Below, in pieces: positions 1 to 8,824 of a stretch of DNA of 64,000 nt; within the stretch, counting starts at the first letter, position 1, and each line of letters begins with the position of its first letter. Position numbers and translations under genes: made by a program. The stretch is from Xanthomonas prunicola (GTDB lineage Bacteria; Pseudomonadota; Gammaproteobacteria; Xanthomonadales; Xanthomonadaceae). The notes under the pieces were generated by a model that was not told the DNA's origin, did not search any database, and saw nothing but the letters and a program-made list of their open reading frames with translations. The DNA lies in contig NZ_PHKV01000004.1 in the NCBI RefSeq assembly GCF_002846205.1, forward strand, positions 218,073 to 282,072, read 5' to 3'.

Positions 1-1
1 G

Positions 2-430
2 TTTGGCAAGGCGCCGCCGGATCTGACGTTGATCGCGCGCGTGCGCGGCACCGACTGGGTCTATACCTACCTCAAGTCGTTCTATCTGGATCAGACCCGC
101 CCGCTGGGCTGGAACAACAAGTTGTTCCCGAACGCATCCATGCCCAACCCGCTGTGGGAGTTGCAAGGCTTGCAGCAGGCGCAATTCGGCCAGCCCGACA
201 AGGCCACTGGCGACAAGCCAGTAGAGGCGTTGAAGCTTGGGCAGCCGGGGCGCCAAACGCCGGTGGAGTTCGATCAGACCGTGCGCGACATCGCCAACTT
301 CCTCGAGTACGCCGGCGAGCCGGCCGCACTGAAACGCCAGAGCATGGGCGTGTGGGTGGTGCTGTTCCTGGCGCTGCTCACCTTCCTGGCGTACCTGCTG
401 AAGAAGGAATATTGGAAGGATGTGCATTGA
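2..430 (+). CDS. petC: Cytochrome c1, C-terminal part (cut by left window edge)
   Basis: This is the 142-residue C-terminal part of the cytochrome c1 subunit of the bc1 complex (complex III), which passes electrons from the Rieske protein to soluble cytochrome c. The open frame runs in from the left edge, so the signal peptide and the CxxCH haem site lie outside. Two things identify it. ASMPNPLW fits the segment that supplies the axial haem methionine. A single C-terminal membrane anchor (VWVVLFLALLTFLAYLL) is followed by a short basic tail, with the bulk of the protein periplasmic. The ISP and cytochrome b genes are expected just upstream. The sspA gene that follows is a usual neighbour of the bc1 operon in gammaproteobacteria. 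Confidence 0.93.
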   Translation, partial: FGKAPPDLTLIARVRGTDWVYTYLKSFYLDQTRPLGWNNKLFPNASMPNPLWELQGLQQAQFGQPDKATGDKPVEALKLGQPGRQTPVEFDQTVRDIANFLEYAGEPAALKRQSMGVWVVLFLALLTFLAYLLKKEYWKDVH

Positions 431-827
431 GCGCTGCTTGAGCCGTCATTGGTTGCAATAGCGAACAAATGCAGTCCAGGGCAGGTATCTGCAGTGTGTC
501 TTGCAACGTCACCGTATGCTGAGCCTCTTCCGAGCGGGAGAGCGCGTACCCCCTCTCGTCGGGAGAGGGGGTGTGGTGAGTGGCGGCAAGCCAGGAGTGC
601 CTCGGTTGAGGCCACCAGTTTCGAGTCCCGTGACATTGTTGTAGCACCCACACGGCACCTATTTTCCGTGTAACAGCGCAATAACCGCCTTATCGGAACG
701 TTAATAAGGCCTATCACTCTTGGCTTTTGCGTGACGTGATTGCACACTCGATAGACCGTGGTGACTGTCGGCGTTGGGCCGGCCGCGCCGATGCGGCCGG
801 CGGATTCCGGTCGTCGGAGAGCCTTGA
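431..827. other. Intergenic region petC-sspA with a perfect hairpin
   Basis: About 400 bases without a convincing gene. It holds a perfect 10-bp hairpin (arms 548-557 and 563-572, loop GTCGG) and a second short inverted repeat, ACACGG/CCGTGT, near 650-671. The sspA promoter probably lies in the AT-richer stretch around 670-735, but no clear -35/-10 pair stands out. Confidence 0.6.
548..572. repeat. Perfect 10-bp inverted repeat downstream of petC
   Basis: The arms ACCCCCTCTC and GAGAGGGGGT flank a 5-base loop. There is no T-run on either side, so it is not a classical intrinsic terminator. It may stabilise the 3' end of the petABC message or be a small dispersed palindrome. Confidence 0.6.
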
Positions 828-1463
828 ATGGCGACGAGTGTGCGTATGCGGAATACCTTGACTTTGTTTTCGTCCAACGACGACGTGTTGTGCCACCGGG
901 TCCGTCTGGTCCTGGCGGCGAAAGGGGTGACCTACGACCTGGTGCCGGTCGACCCGCAAAATCCTCCCGAAGATCTGATCGATCTCAATCCCTATCATTC
1001 GGTGCCGACGCTGGTCGAACGCGACCTGGTGCTGTACGCCGCGTCGGTGGTCAGCGAATACCTGGACGAGCGCTATCCGCATCCGCCGCTGATGCCGGTC
1101 GACCCGCTCTCTCGCGCGCGGTTGCGCCTGGCGATGTTGCGCATCGAGCATGACTGGGTGCCGCAGGTACAGGCGATCCAGCTCGGCAACAAGACGCAGG
1201 CCGAGGCCGGCCGCAAGCGCCTGAAGGAACTGCTCACCGCATCGGTGCCGTTGTTCAAAGCCAGCAAGTTCTTCCTCAATCCGGAAATGAGTCTGGCCGA
1301 TTGCGCAATGGCGCCGATCATCTGGCGACTGGACGCCCTGGAGATCAGCCTGCCCAAGGATGGCAAGGTGATCGAGGATTACGGCAACCGCATTTTCCGC
1401 AATCCCGGTTTCATCCGCAGCCTGACCGATCAGGAGAAGAAGCTGCGCGATCTGCCGGGCTGA
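828..1463 (+). CDS. sspA: Stringent starvation protein A
   Basis: A 211-residue protein with the glutathione-transferase fold: a thioredoxin-like N-terminal domain (about residues 10-85) and an all-helical C-terminal domain. E. coli SspA has 212 residues. It binds RNA polymerase rather than acting as a transferase, and controls stationary-phase, acid-tolerance and virulence genes. The segments PYHSVPTLVERDLVLY and ESVVSEYLDERYPHPPLMP-like spacing are typical of the family. I chose the ATG at 828 because GGAGAG lies about 9 bases upstream; an ATG at 846 is possible. sspB follows after a 78-base gap, the usual order. Confidence 0.93.
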   Translation: MATSVRMRNTLTLFSSNDDVLCHRVRLVLAAKGVTYDLVPVDPQNPPEDLIDLNPYHSVPTLVERDLVLYAASVVSEYLDERYPHPPLMPVDPLSRARLRLAMLRIEHDWVPQVQAIQLGNKTQAEAGRKRLKELLTASVPLFKASKFFLNPEMSLADCAMAPIIWRLDALEISLPKDGKVIEDYGNRIFRNPGFIRSLTDQEKKLRDLPG

Positions 1464-1541
1464 TGCGACGGCTGTATGCCAACAGACCGACGCCCCATCG
1501 CGCAGCCGCCGTTGCGGGTCGTGTGCGGGTAAAATGACGCT

Positions 1542-1982
1542 ATGAGCGAAGATTTCCCCCGCATGACCAGCCATCGCCCGTACCTGTTGCGGGCCTTGGT
1601 TGAATGGATCAACGACAACGGCATGACGCCGCACGTTTTGGTGGATGCAAGCCTGCCCGGTGTGCAGGTCCCCGCCAGTGCCGTCAAGGACGGTCGCGTC
1701 GTGTTGAATATCGCCGAGCGCGCGGTGGTTGGCCTGCAGGTCGACAACGAGAGCGTGAGCTTTAGCGCGCGCTTTGGTGGTGTGAGCCACCCGGTGATGG
1801 TGCCGATGGCGGCCGTGCTGGCTGTGTACGCGCGCGAGACCGGGCAGGGCATGGCGTTGCCGGACGACATTCCCGGTACCAGCAGCGAGCCGCCGGATCC
1901 AGGCGCACCGCCGCCGAGCGTGCCGACGCCGGACGAGCCGCCCAGCGGGGGCAAGCGCCCGCACCTGCGCGTGGTCAAGTAG
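1542..1982 (+). CDS. sspB: Stringent starvation protein B, ClpXP adaptor
   Basis: A 146-residue protein. In the family, the N-terminal dimeric domain (here about residues 8-110) binds the ssrA tag of stalled-ribosome products and delivers them to ClpXP. The acidic, proline-rich linker (about 112-138) ends in RPHLRVVK, which closely matches the ClpX-docking tail of E. coli SspB. The body motif VEWINDNGMTPH is typical. Neither the ATG at 1542 nor the one at 1563 has a strong ribosome binding site, so the first seven residues are uncertain. Confidence 0.93.
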   Translation: MSEDFPRMTSHRPYLLRALVEWINDNGMTPHVLVDASLPGVQVPASAVKDGRVVLNIAERAVVGLQVDNESVSFSARFGGVSHPVMVPMAAVLAVYARETGQGMALPDDIPGTSSEPPDPGAPPPSVPTPDEPPSGGKRPHLRVVK

Positions 1983-1993
1983 GCGTTGCCGAC

Positions 1994-2347
1994 ATGCACG
2001 ACGAAGGCGTTCCGATGCAGGTGGAGCGCGTTCGTCATGTCGATTGCGGCGAGCCGGATGCGTCCGGCATGTACGATGACTATTACGAATACGACATCTA
2101 TCGCTTCATCGATGCTGCGACGTCCCTTGTTGCGCGCAGCTACACCGACACACCTGCTGAAGTGCATTTTCTCACTATCGAAGTGGCCGGCAAGCCGCGA
2201 CCGTTGCAACCTGCCGATCTTGCTCGTCCGCTATGCAAACGCGCACAGGCGTATCTGCGTCGGGAGGGCAAGCTGGAAATACGCTGGCTAAGTGGCAGGG
2301 GCAATGGCTATGAGCCGGTGCCCTTGGATTCCGCGCTGGAGCGGTGA
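1994..2347 (+). CDS. Conserved hypothetical protein
   Basis: A 117-residue soluble protein that I do not recognise. The N-terminal half is acidic and tyrosine-rich (MYDDYYEYDIYRF) and the C-terminal half is more basic. No signal peptide or membrane segment is visible. It begins 11 bases after sspB, so the two are probably co-transcribed. An internal ATG at 2015, with AAGG upstream, is an alternative start. Codon use resembles its neighbours. Confidence 0.65.
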   Translation: MHDEGVPMQVERVRHVDCGEPDASGMYDDYYEYDIYRFIDAATSLVARSYTDTPAEVHFLTIEVAGKPRPLQPADLARPLCKRAQAYLRREGKLEIRWLSGRGNGYEPVPLDSALER

Positions 2348-2553
2348 GCTGGTTCGATGTGGAGTGCCTGCCAAGCGCATCGCGTCCGTCACCGCCTCCG
2401 ACCGCATGCGGTCACGCTTCGCGCTGAGTGAGGCTGCGTGGCGGGGCCCGGCCGATCGGCGACCGGTGCGCGTTCGGTTCCAGCTGTCACGTGATCGCTG
2501 TCGGGCGCAGGCCTCAGGACGTGAGCGCGACACGCGTTGCCCGGCACTCCCCG

Positions 2554-2898
2554 TCATTCCAGTCGCTGCTGCTCCGGATGCAGCGCCCGCACGGTGGCCA
2601 CCTGCGGCCCGGTGAACGCAATCAACTGATCGCCACGCAGCACCAGCTTGCCGCTGTGGCGATCGGCGCCATCGTAGGAATACTCGAAGCGGAACGTGCG
2701 CTCGAAGCCAAGCCATCCAGTGGGCAGTCTGCAGACGCGCAGATTGGTGGAGTGCACGCTCTGGTCCAGCCACTGCACATCGGCCGCACGGCAGGCATTG
2801 CGGCCGAGGATCTCGGCGCGTTCGGCTGCGGCACGCGAGGAGTTCCAGAACGCGAACAGCGCGGCGCCGGCAATCATGAAGAGGATGAGGCTGGGCAT
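2554..2898 (-). CDS. DUF3301 family protein, N-terminally membrane-anchored
   Basis: A 114-residue protein starting with one hydrophobic helix (SLILFMIAGAALFAFW). After it comes RAAAERAEILGRNACRAADVQWLDQSV, then a beta-rich part with FRFEYSYDG. The conserved cysteine in GRNAC and the later RVCRLP fit the DUF3301 family of small gammaproteobacterial membrane proteins of unknown function. It is transcribed on the minus strand and stands alone. I infer an inner-membrane anchor with the domain on one face only. Confidence 0.72.
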   Translation of the reverse strand: MPSLILFMIAGAALFAFWNSSRAAAERAEILGRNACRAADVQWLDQSVHSTNLRVCRLPTGWLGFERTFRFEYSYDGADRHSGKLVLRGDQLIAFTGPQVATVRALHPEQQRLE

Positions 2899-2992
2899 GC
2901 CGCCAATGTGCCACGGTGGCGTCTGCCCGACAATCGCATGGCTGTTTGTGGCCTCGATGCGCGTGCTGTGTGCATGCTTCAGTGTGAGGTTT

Positions 2993-3760
2993 TCAGTCTG
3001 CTGACAGGTGCGCCACCATCATCGCCAGCGTCGCTTCGAACTGGCCGTGACGCTCGGCATCGCGGAAGGGGCGAACCCGGCTGACGCAGACTTCGGCAGG
3101 CGAGCGCGCGCTTTCAGGGTCGGGATGCAGCAGCGCCAGCACTTCATCGGCGAATGCGTCCAGCGGCATGGAGTTCGGGTCCTGCGACTGACCGGGCGTC
3201 AGCTCTGTCTGGACCTGGGGCGGCACGATCTCGATCACTTCGACCTGTCCCTGCAGCAGCGGCCGCAGCGCGGCGGTGTAGGAATGCAGGGCCGCCTTGC
3301 TGGCGCTGTAGGTAGGTGCGGCCGGATAGGGCACGAAGGCCGTCCCGGAGGACACGTTGAGGATGGCCGCATCCGGTTGCGTGCGCAGATGCTCGATCAA
3401 CGCGTCGGTCAACCGGATGGGGCCCAGGACGTTGGTGACGATCATGCGTTCGGCATCTGCCAGGTCGCGCTTGCGGCGCGGATCCTCGCCTGCATAGGCG
3501 CCTGCGTTGTTGACCAGCACATTGAGGTCGGGGAACGCGTCGAGCAGATCGCGCACGAAGGCCGCAACAGCATGGGGATCGGCGATGTCCAGCTCGCGCA
3601 CGTGCATGCCGGCATGATCGGTTGCGGTGGCTTCCAGCGCGGCACGGCGCCGCCCCGCAACGATCACGCGGTTGCCCGCAGCGTGCCAGCGCTGTGCCAG
3701 CGCCCGCCCGATCCCGGAGCCGCCGCCCGTGACCAGAATGGTATTGCCGCTCGCCTTCAT
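2993..3760 (-). CDS. Short-chain dehydrogenase/reductase (DltE-like)
   Basis: A 255-residue classical SDR. The NAD(P)-binding motif is TGGGSGIG at about residues 12-19, NNAG occurs in the middle, and the catalytic set is Ser (NVSSG) followed by YSASK. The substrate is unknown; the DltE name only marks the closest-looking subgroup. The ATG at 3760 is preceded by GGTGGAAG, a good ribosome binding site, so a longer in-frame extension upstream is not used here. It is divergent from lhr. Confidence 0.85.
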   Translation of the reverse strand: MKASGNTILVTGGGSGIGRALAQRWHAAGNRVIVAGRRRAALEATATDHAGMHVRELDIADPHAVAAFVRDLLDAFPDLNVLVNNAGAYAGEDPRRKRDLADAERMIVTNVLGPIRLTDALIEHLRTQPDAAILNVSSGTAFVPYPAAPTYSASKAALHSYTAALRPLLQGQVEVIEIVPPQVQTELTPGQSQDPNSMPLDAFADEVLALLHPDPESARSPAEVCVSRVRPFRDAERHGQFEATLAMMVAHLSAD

Positions 3761-3967
3761 GATGCTTCCACCTTTCGGGTTGCCTGGGGAGTGATGCAGG
3801 GTAGGGAGTCCACCTGCGAGTGCCGTGAACGCCGGTGAATCCATTCACCAGCCTTGCAGATGGCGGCTTGCATCGGTGCCACAGCGGCGCCACCTCACAG
3901 ATATCGTTGCTTCGTTGACCCCATCCGGCTGGTCGTCCAGGCTGGCCATTCGCGGCTGACATCGCCC

Positions 3968-6900
3968 ATGCATCCTGTTCTGCAGCATTTCCATCCCGTG
4001 GTCGCTGCGTGGTTCGCGCAGACCTTCGCTGCGCCCACGCCGGCGCAGGTGGCTGCGTGGCCGGCGATCCAGGCCGGCCGGCATACGCTGGTGGCGGCAC
4101 CCACCGGGTCGGGCAAGACGCTCACCGCGTTCCTTGCGGCGATCGATGCGCTGATCCGTGACGGGCTGGACAACGGCGGGGCGCTGCCCGACCAGACGCG
4201 CGTGGTGTATGTGTCACCGCTGAAGGCGCTGTCCAATGACATCCATCTCAATCTGGAGGCTCCGCTGCAGGGCATCCGGGCGGCCCTGGCCGCCGAAGGC
4301 CTGCCGGATGTGGCAGTGCGCACGGCGGTACGCACCGGCGACACGCCGCAACGCGAGCGGGCTCAGGCGCGGCGGGTGCCGCCGCACATCCTGGTGACCA
4401 CGCCGGAGTCGTTGTACGTGCTGCTGGGCTCGGCATCCGGGCGCAGTGCGTTGCGGCATGTGCGCACGGTCATCGTCGATGAAATCCATGCGGTGGCGGC
4501 GGACAAGCGTGGCAGCCATCTGAGCCTGACGTTGGAGCGGCTGCAGCGGCTTGCCGACCAGCCGATCACGCGGGTCGGTTTGTCGGCGACCCAGAAACCC
4601 ATCGAAACCGTCGCGCACTTTCTGGTTGGCGTTGACGAAGACGGCGTACCGCCGCCCTGCGAGATCGTCGATATCGGCTACACGCGTGAACGCGATCTGG
4701 CGTTGGCGTTACCGCCCACGCCGCTGAGCGTGGTGATGTCCAACGACCAATGGCTGCAGGTCTATGCCGACGTGGCCGCACTCGCGCAGCAGCATCGCAC
4801 CACGCTGGTGTTCGTCAATACGCGGCGCATGGCCGAGCGTGCGGCGCGACACCTGGGAGATCTGCTCGGCAAGCAGCGCGTGGCGGCGCATCACGGCAGC
4901 CTGTCGCGCGAAACGCGTCTGCTGGCCGAGCAACGTCTCAAGGCTGGCGACCTCACCGTGCTGGTGGCCACCGCATCGCTGGAACTCGGCCTGGATATCG
5001 GCGATGTGGACCTGGTGTGCCAGCTCGGTTCGCCGCGTTCGATCGCCACCTTCCTGCAACGCGCCGGGCGTTCCGGGCACAAGGTTGGCGGCACGCCAAA
5101 GGCGCGTCTGTTTCCGCAGACCCGCGACGAACTGGTCGAATGCGCTGCGCTGCTGGATAGCATCCGCCGCGGCGAGCTGGATGCCTTGCGCATCCCGTTG
5201 GCACCGGTGGACGTGTTGGCGCAGCAAATCGTGGCCGAAGCCGCGTGCGAAGACTGGGACGAAGATGCGCTGTTTGCACTGATGCGGCGTGCGTGGCCGT
5301 TTGCCGGGTTGAGCCGCGCCACCTTCGATAGTGTGGTGCGCATGCTGTGCGATGGCTTCAGCACGCGGCTAGGTCCGCGCGCCGGGTATCTGCATCGCGA
5401 TGCGGTGCATCGGCGCCTGCATGCACGCCGCGGTGCGCGCATGACCGCACTGACCTCCGGCGGCACCATTCCCGAAACCGGCGACTACAGCGTGGTGCTG
5501 GAACCGCAGGCCGAAAAGATCGGCACGGTGAACGAGGATTTTGCCGTCGAAAGTCTTACCGGCGATGTGTTCCAACTCGGCAACGCGAGCTACCGCATCC
5601 TGCGCGTTGAGGCCGGGCGCGTGCGTGTGGAAGATGCCAAGGGCGCACCGCCGAATATTCCCTTCTGGCTGGGCGAAGCACCGGGCCGTAGCGACGAACT
5701 GTCGGCGGCGGTGTCGCGCCTGCGTGGCGAACTTGCCGCGCGGCTGGACACCGCGCCACATCAGGCGGCCTGCAATTGGCTGCAGGAGGAGCTGGAGATG
5801 TCCGCCGAAGCGGCGCGGCAACTGGTGGACTATCTGGCCAACGCATGCGCCGCACTGGGCGCGATGCCTACCCAACAGTGTCTGGTGATGGAGCGTTTTT
5901 TCGATGCCAGCGGCGGTACCCAGTTGGTGATCCATTCGCCGTACGGCAGCCGTATCAATCGCGCATGGGGGCTGGCATTGCGCAAGCGCTTTTGCCGCAC
6001 CTTCAATTTCGAATTGCAGGCTGCAGCCACCGAAGATGCGATCGTGCTGTCGCTGTCCACCAGTCATAGTTTTGCGCTGGAGGAAGTTGGCCGTTACCTG
6101 CATTCGTCATCGGCCGGGCATGTGTTGATCCAGGCATTGCTGGATGCGCCCTTGTTCGGCGTGCGTTGGCGCTGGAACGCGACCAATGCGATGGCGCTGC
6201 CGCGCTTCAGTGGCGGCAACAAGGTGGCGCCGCAGTTGCAGCGGATGAAGTCGGAGGATCTGCTGGCCACGGTGTTTCCGGATCAGGTCGCCTGCGCAGA
6301 GAATCTGGTCGGCGAACGCGAAGTGCCCGACCACCCGTTGGTGGCGCAGACGCTGGAAGACTGTCTGCATCACGCCATGGACAGCGAAGGCTGGTTGCAG
6401 GTGTTGCGCGGGCTGGAATCGGGTGCGGTCGCGCTGATTGCGCGCGATCTGGCCGCACCGTCTCCTCTGGCAGCCGAAGCCCTGAATGCGCGTCCCTACG
6501 CATTTCTCGACGATGCACCATTGGAAGAACGCCGGACCCAGGCCGTGCAAAGTCGACGTTATACGCCGCAGACCAGCGACGACCTGGGCCAGCTCGATCC
6601 GCAGGCCATCGCGGCAGTGCGCGAGGAAGCCTGGCCGCAGCCGCGCGATGCCGAAGAAATGCACGAGGCGTTGGTAGAGCTCGGTGTGCTGCCAGTCGAA
6701 GAAACCACCGACGCGCAGTGGCAGGCCTGGTTGTCCGCGCTGGCTGCGGCTGGTCGTGCCACCTGCATTGCCTTGCGCGGCAGTCCGACGCTGTGGATCA
6801 GCGCCGAGCGCATCGATTGGTTTCTACCGCTGTATCCAGAAGCGGCTGCGCAGCCGCCGTTGCAGGCGCCGGACGATTGCCGCGTTGTCGATTGGGAGCG

Positions 6901-8383
6901 CGACTGGGCGGTGCGCGAACTGCTGCGCGGGCACTTGTCCGCCGTGGGCCCGGCACACGTGTCGGCGTTGTCTCACGCGTTGCAGGTGCCGGAAGCAGAG
7001 ATCGCGCTGGCGCTGGCGGCCTTGCAGCGCGAGGGTTACGTCATGACCGGACAGTTCGGTGCGCACGCACAGGCGGAAGAATGGTGCGAGCGTCACCTGC
7101 TGGCCCGCATCCATCGCTATACGCTGGGGCGATTGCGCCGCGAGATCGAGCCGGTGTCGCAGCGCGATTACGCGCGCTTCCTGTTCGAGTGGCAGCACGT
7201 GGACAGCAGCAGCCGCGTGGCCGGGCCGGGCGCACTGGCCAGTGTGGTCGGGCAGCTCGAAGGTTTTGAGGCGCCTGCGGTGCTGTGGGAGAGCGAGTTG
7301 TTGCCGGCGCGTATGCGCGACTATCAGCCGGCCTGGCTGGACGAGTTATGCACCGCTGGTCGCACGCTCTGGGCACGCTTGCGGCCGGGTGGTGGGCGGA
7401 GCGGTGCTGCACTACGCAGCACGCCGATCGTGCTGCTGCCACGGCGCGAAGCGCAGCGCTGGAGCGCACTGGCGCGCGATGCGGACGACGCACCGTTGGG
7501 TTCGCGTGCCGAACGTGTCATGCAGGTCCTGCAGCAGCAAGGTGCGTTGTTCTTCGACGAAATTGCCGACGCCGCGCACCTGATGAATACCGAGTTGGAA
7601 GATGCATTGAGCGAGCTGGTGATGCGCGGCCGTGCGCATTGCGACAGCTATGCCGGCCTGCGCGCGCTGCTGGTGCCGGCGTCCAAGCGCCCGTCGGCGC
7701 TGTCGCGGCACCGTCGCCGCGCAAGTGCGCTGGGTATTCGCGATGCGGGCCGCTGGGCACCGGTGCGTGCGTTGCCCGACTTGCCGCTTGCCGAAGCCGG
7801 CGAGCGCCATCAAGACACACTCGAACACGTCGCGCGCACGTTGCTGCGGCGCTATGGCGTGGTGTGCTGGCGGCTGCTCGAACGCGAGGCCGGGTGGTTG
7901 CCGCCGTGGCGCGAATTGCTGCGGATGTATCAACGGCTGGAAGCGCGTGGCGAAATTCGCGGCGGGCGTTTTATCGCTGGGCTGTCCGGCGAGCAGTTCG
8001 CGTTGCCCGCTGCGATCGTCGCGCTGCGCCGGGTGCGTGGTCAGCCGCTGGACGGGTGTTGGATCTGCGTCAGCGCCAGCGATCCGAGCAATCTGCTGGG
8101 CAGCGTGCTGCCGGGCGAGCGCATCGCACGGGTGCCGGGCAATCGGGTGCTGTTCCAGGATGGGCTCGCCATCGCGGCCTGGAGCGGCGAGCGATTTCAG
8201 CCGCTGCAGGAACTGAGCGCCGAGCAGGATGCACGGGCCTTGCAGATGCTGCAACGCGGACCCGGCGCCGCGCCGGGCACTGCGTTGGAACGCTGGCTGG
8301 CGCAAGCACCGGCCAGCGGCGACTGCGCGATGGCCAATACCTTCGGCGGCATCGCGTCTCAGGGTAGCGGGGACGACCGCTAG
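3968..8383 (+). CDS. lhr: Large helicase-related protein Lhr (ATP-dependent 3'-5' helicase)
   Basis: A 1471-residue superfamily-2 helicase of the long Lhr type (family range about 1450-1540). Walker A APTGSGKT is at residues 44-51 and the DEIH box near residue 170; LSATQ and QRAGRSGH are the later helicase motifs. The region after about residue 850 is the extra C-terminal domain found only in full-length Lhr. The enzyme unwinds RNA:DNA hybrids and is linked to DNA damage responses. I took the ATG at 3968 because the protein family begins there (HPVLQHFHPVVAAWF); the frame is open 38 codons further up. It stands alone, divergent from the SDR gene. Confidence 0.93.
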   Translation: MHPVLQHFHPVVAAWFAQTFAAPTPAQVAAWPAIQAGRHTLVAAPTGSGKTLTAFLAAIDALIRDGLDNGGALPDQTRVVYVSPLKALSNDIHLNLEAPLQGIRAALAAEGLPDVAVRTAVRTGDTPQRERAQARRVPPHILVTTPESLYVLLGSASGRSALRHVRTVIVDEIHAVAADKRGSHLSLTLERLQRLADQPITRVGLSATQKPIETVAHFLVGVDEDGVPPPCEIVDIGYTRERDLALALPPTPLSVVMSNDQWLQVYADVAALAQQHRTTLVFVNTRRMAERAARHLGDLLGKQRVAAHHGSLSRETRLLAEQRLKAGDLTVLVATASLELGLDIGDVDLVCQLGSPRSIATFLQRAGRSGHKVGGTPKARLFPQTRDELVECAALLDSIRRGELDALRIPLAPVDVLAQQIVAEAACEDWDEDALFALMRRAWPFAGLSRATFDSVVRMLCDGFSTRLGPRAGYLHRDAVHRRLHARRGARMTALTSGGTIPETGDYSVVLEPQAEKIGTVNEDFAVESLTGDVFQLGNASYRILRVEAGRVRVEDAKGAPPNIPFWLGEAPGRSDELSAAVSRLRGELAARLDTAPHQAACNWLQEELEMSAEAARQLVDYLANACAALGAMPTQQCLVMERFFDASGGTQLVIHSPYGSRINRAWGLALRKRFCRTFNFELQAAATEDAIVLSLSTSHSFALEEVGRYLHSSSAGHVLIQALLDAPLFGVRWRWNATNAMALPRFSGGNKVAPQLQRMKSEDLLATVFPDQVACAENLVGEREVPDHPLVAQTLEDCLHHAMDSEGWLQVLRGLESGAVALIARDLAAPSPLAAEALNARPYAFLDDAPLEERRTQAVQSRRYTPQTSDDLGQLDPQAIAAVREEAWPQPRDAEEMHEALVELGVLPVEETTDAQWQAWLSALAAAGRATCIALRGSPTLWISAERIDWFLPLYPEAAAQPPLQAPDDCRVVDWERDWAVRELLRGHLSAVGPAHVSALSHALQVPEAEIALALAALQREGYVMTGQFGAHAQAEEWCERHLLARIHRYTLGRLRREIEPVSQRDYARFLFEWQHVDSSSRVAGPGALASVVGQLEGFEAPAVLWESELLPARMRDYQPAWLDELCTAGRTLWARLRPGGGRSGAALRSTPIVLLPRREAQRWSALARDADDAPLGSRAERVMQVLQQQGALFFDEIADAAHLMNTELEDALSELVMRGRAHCDSYAGLRALLVPASKRPSALSRHRRRASALGIRDAGRWAPVRALPDLPLAEAGERHQDTLEHVARTLLRRYGVVCWRLLEREAGWLPPWRELLRMYQRLEARGEIRGGRFIAGLSGEQFALPAAIVALRRVRGQPLDGCWICVSASDPSNLLGSVLPGERIARVPGNRVLFQDGLAIAAWSGERFQPLQELSAEQDARALQMLQRGPGAAPGTALERWLAQAPASGDCAMANTFGGIASQGSGDDR

Positions 8384-8824
8384 AGGCGCGTCCGTATCGC
8401 GGCATTTAGCGCAGCCAATGGCGAGAGAACCCCTACACGCAAGGCGGGCTGCCCACTCCTGCCAGCCGGTCGCATTCGATCAATCCGTGTTGTTGCGGCG
8501 CACGCCGCGTAAAACCTGAGTTAATCGGGACGATGGGTGTCACATTTTTCATCTTTGCGTTCGCTACGCGGCGCCATGGTTTGCGCACAAACCTGTCAGG
8601 GTTTTCCTACCCACCATGTCAGGTGTCACAAAAACGGATATGCAAAAACCTGAATAGCCGCTATACGCCGGTTTGCGTCTAAAGCGCATTTGTGCATCGC
8701 CGATAGACCTATGCGCACGGTTGAAGTGTAGCGGTGTCACCCGCCCACTCCTGCCTTACGGCAAACCTGCATCGGCCCAGCCTCATCGGACTTTTCCGAA
8801 ACAAGCACACTTGAAGGTATCCCC
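8384..8824. other. Regulatory region upstream of the chemoreceptor gene
   Basis: About 440 bases without a gene. It contains the sigma-28-type promoter at 8680-8706 and two copies of GTGTCACA (8537-8544 and 8623-8630). The middle part is AT-richer than the rest of the window, as expected of a promoter region. Confidence 0.6.
8680..8706 (+). promoter_or_regulatory. Sigma-28 (FliA) promoter of the MCP gene
   Basis: TAAAGCGC, 11 bases, then GCCGATAG. This closely matches the enterobacterial flagellar sigma-28 consensus TAAAGTTT-N11-GCCGATAA, including exact spacing. It points toward the chemoreceptor gene and leaves a leader of about 110 bases. Confidence 0.78.

Noticed and set aside
714..1964. 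A 416-residue minus-strand open frame over sspA-sspB
   Set aside because: It lies opposite two well-recognised genes and its protein is rich in His, Arg and Gln, typical of antisense frames in GC-rich DNA.
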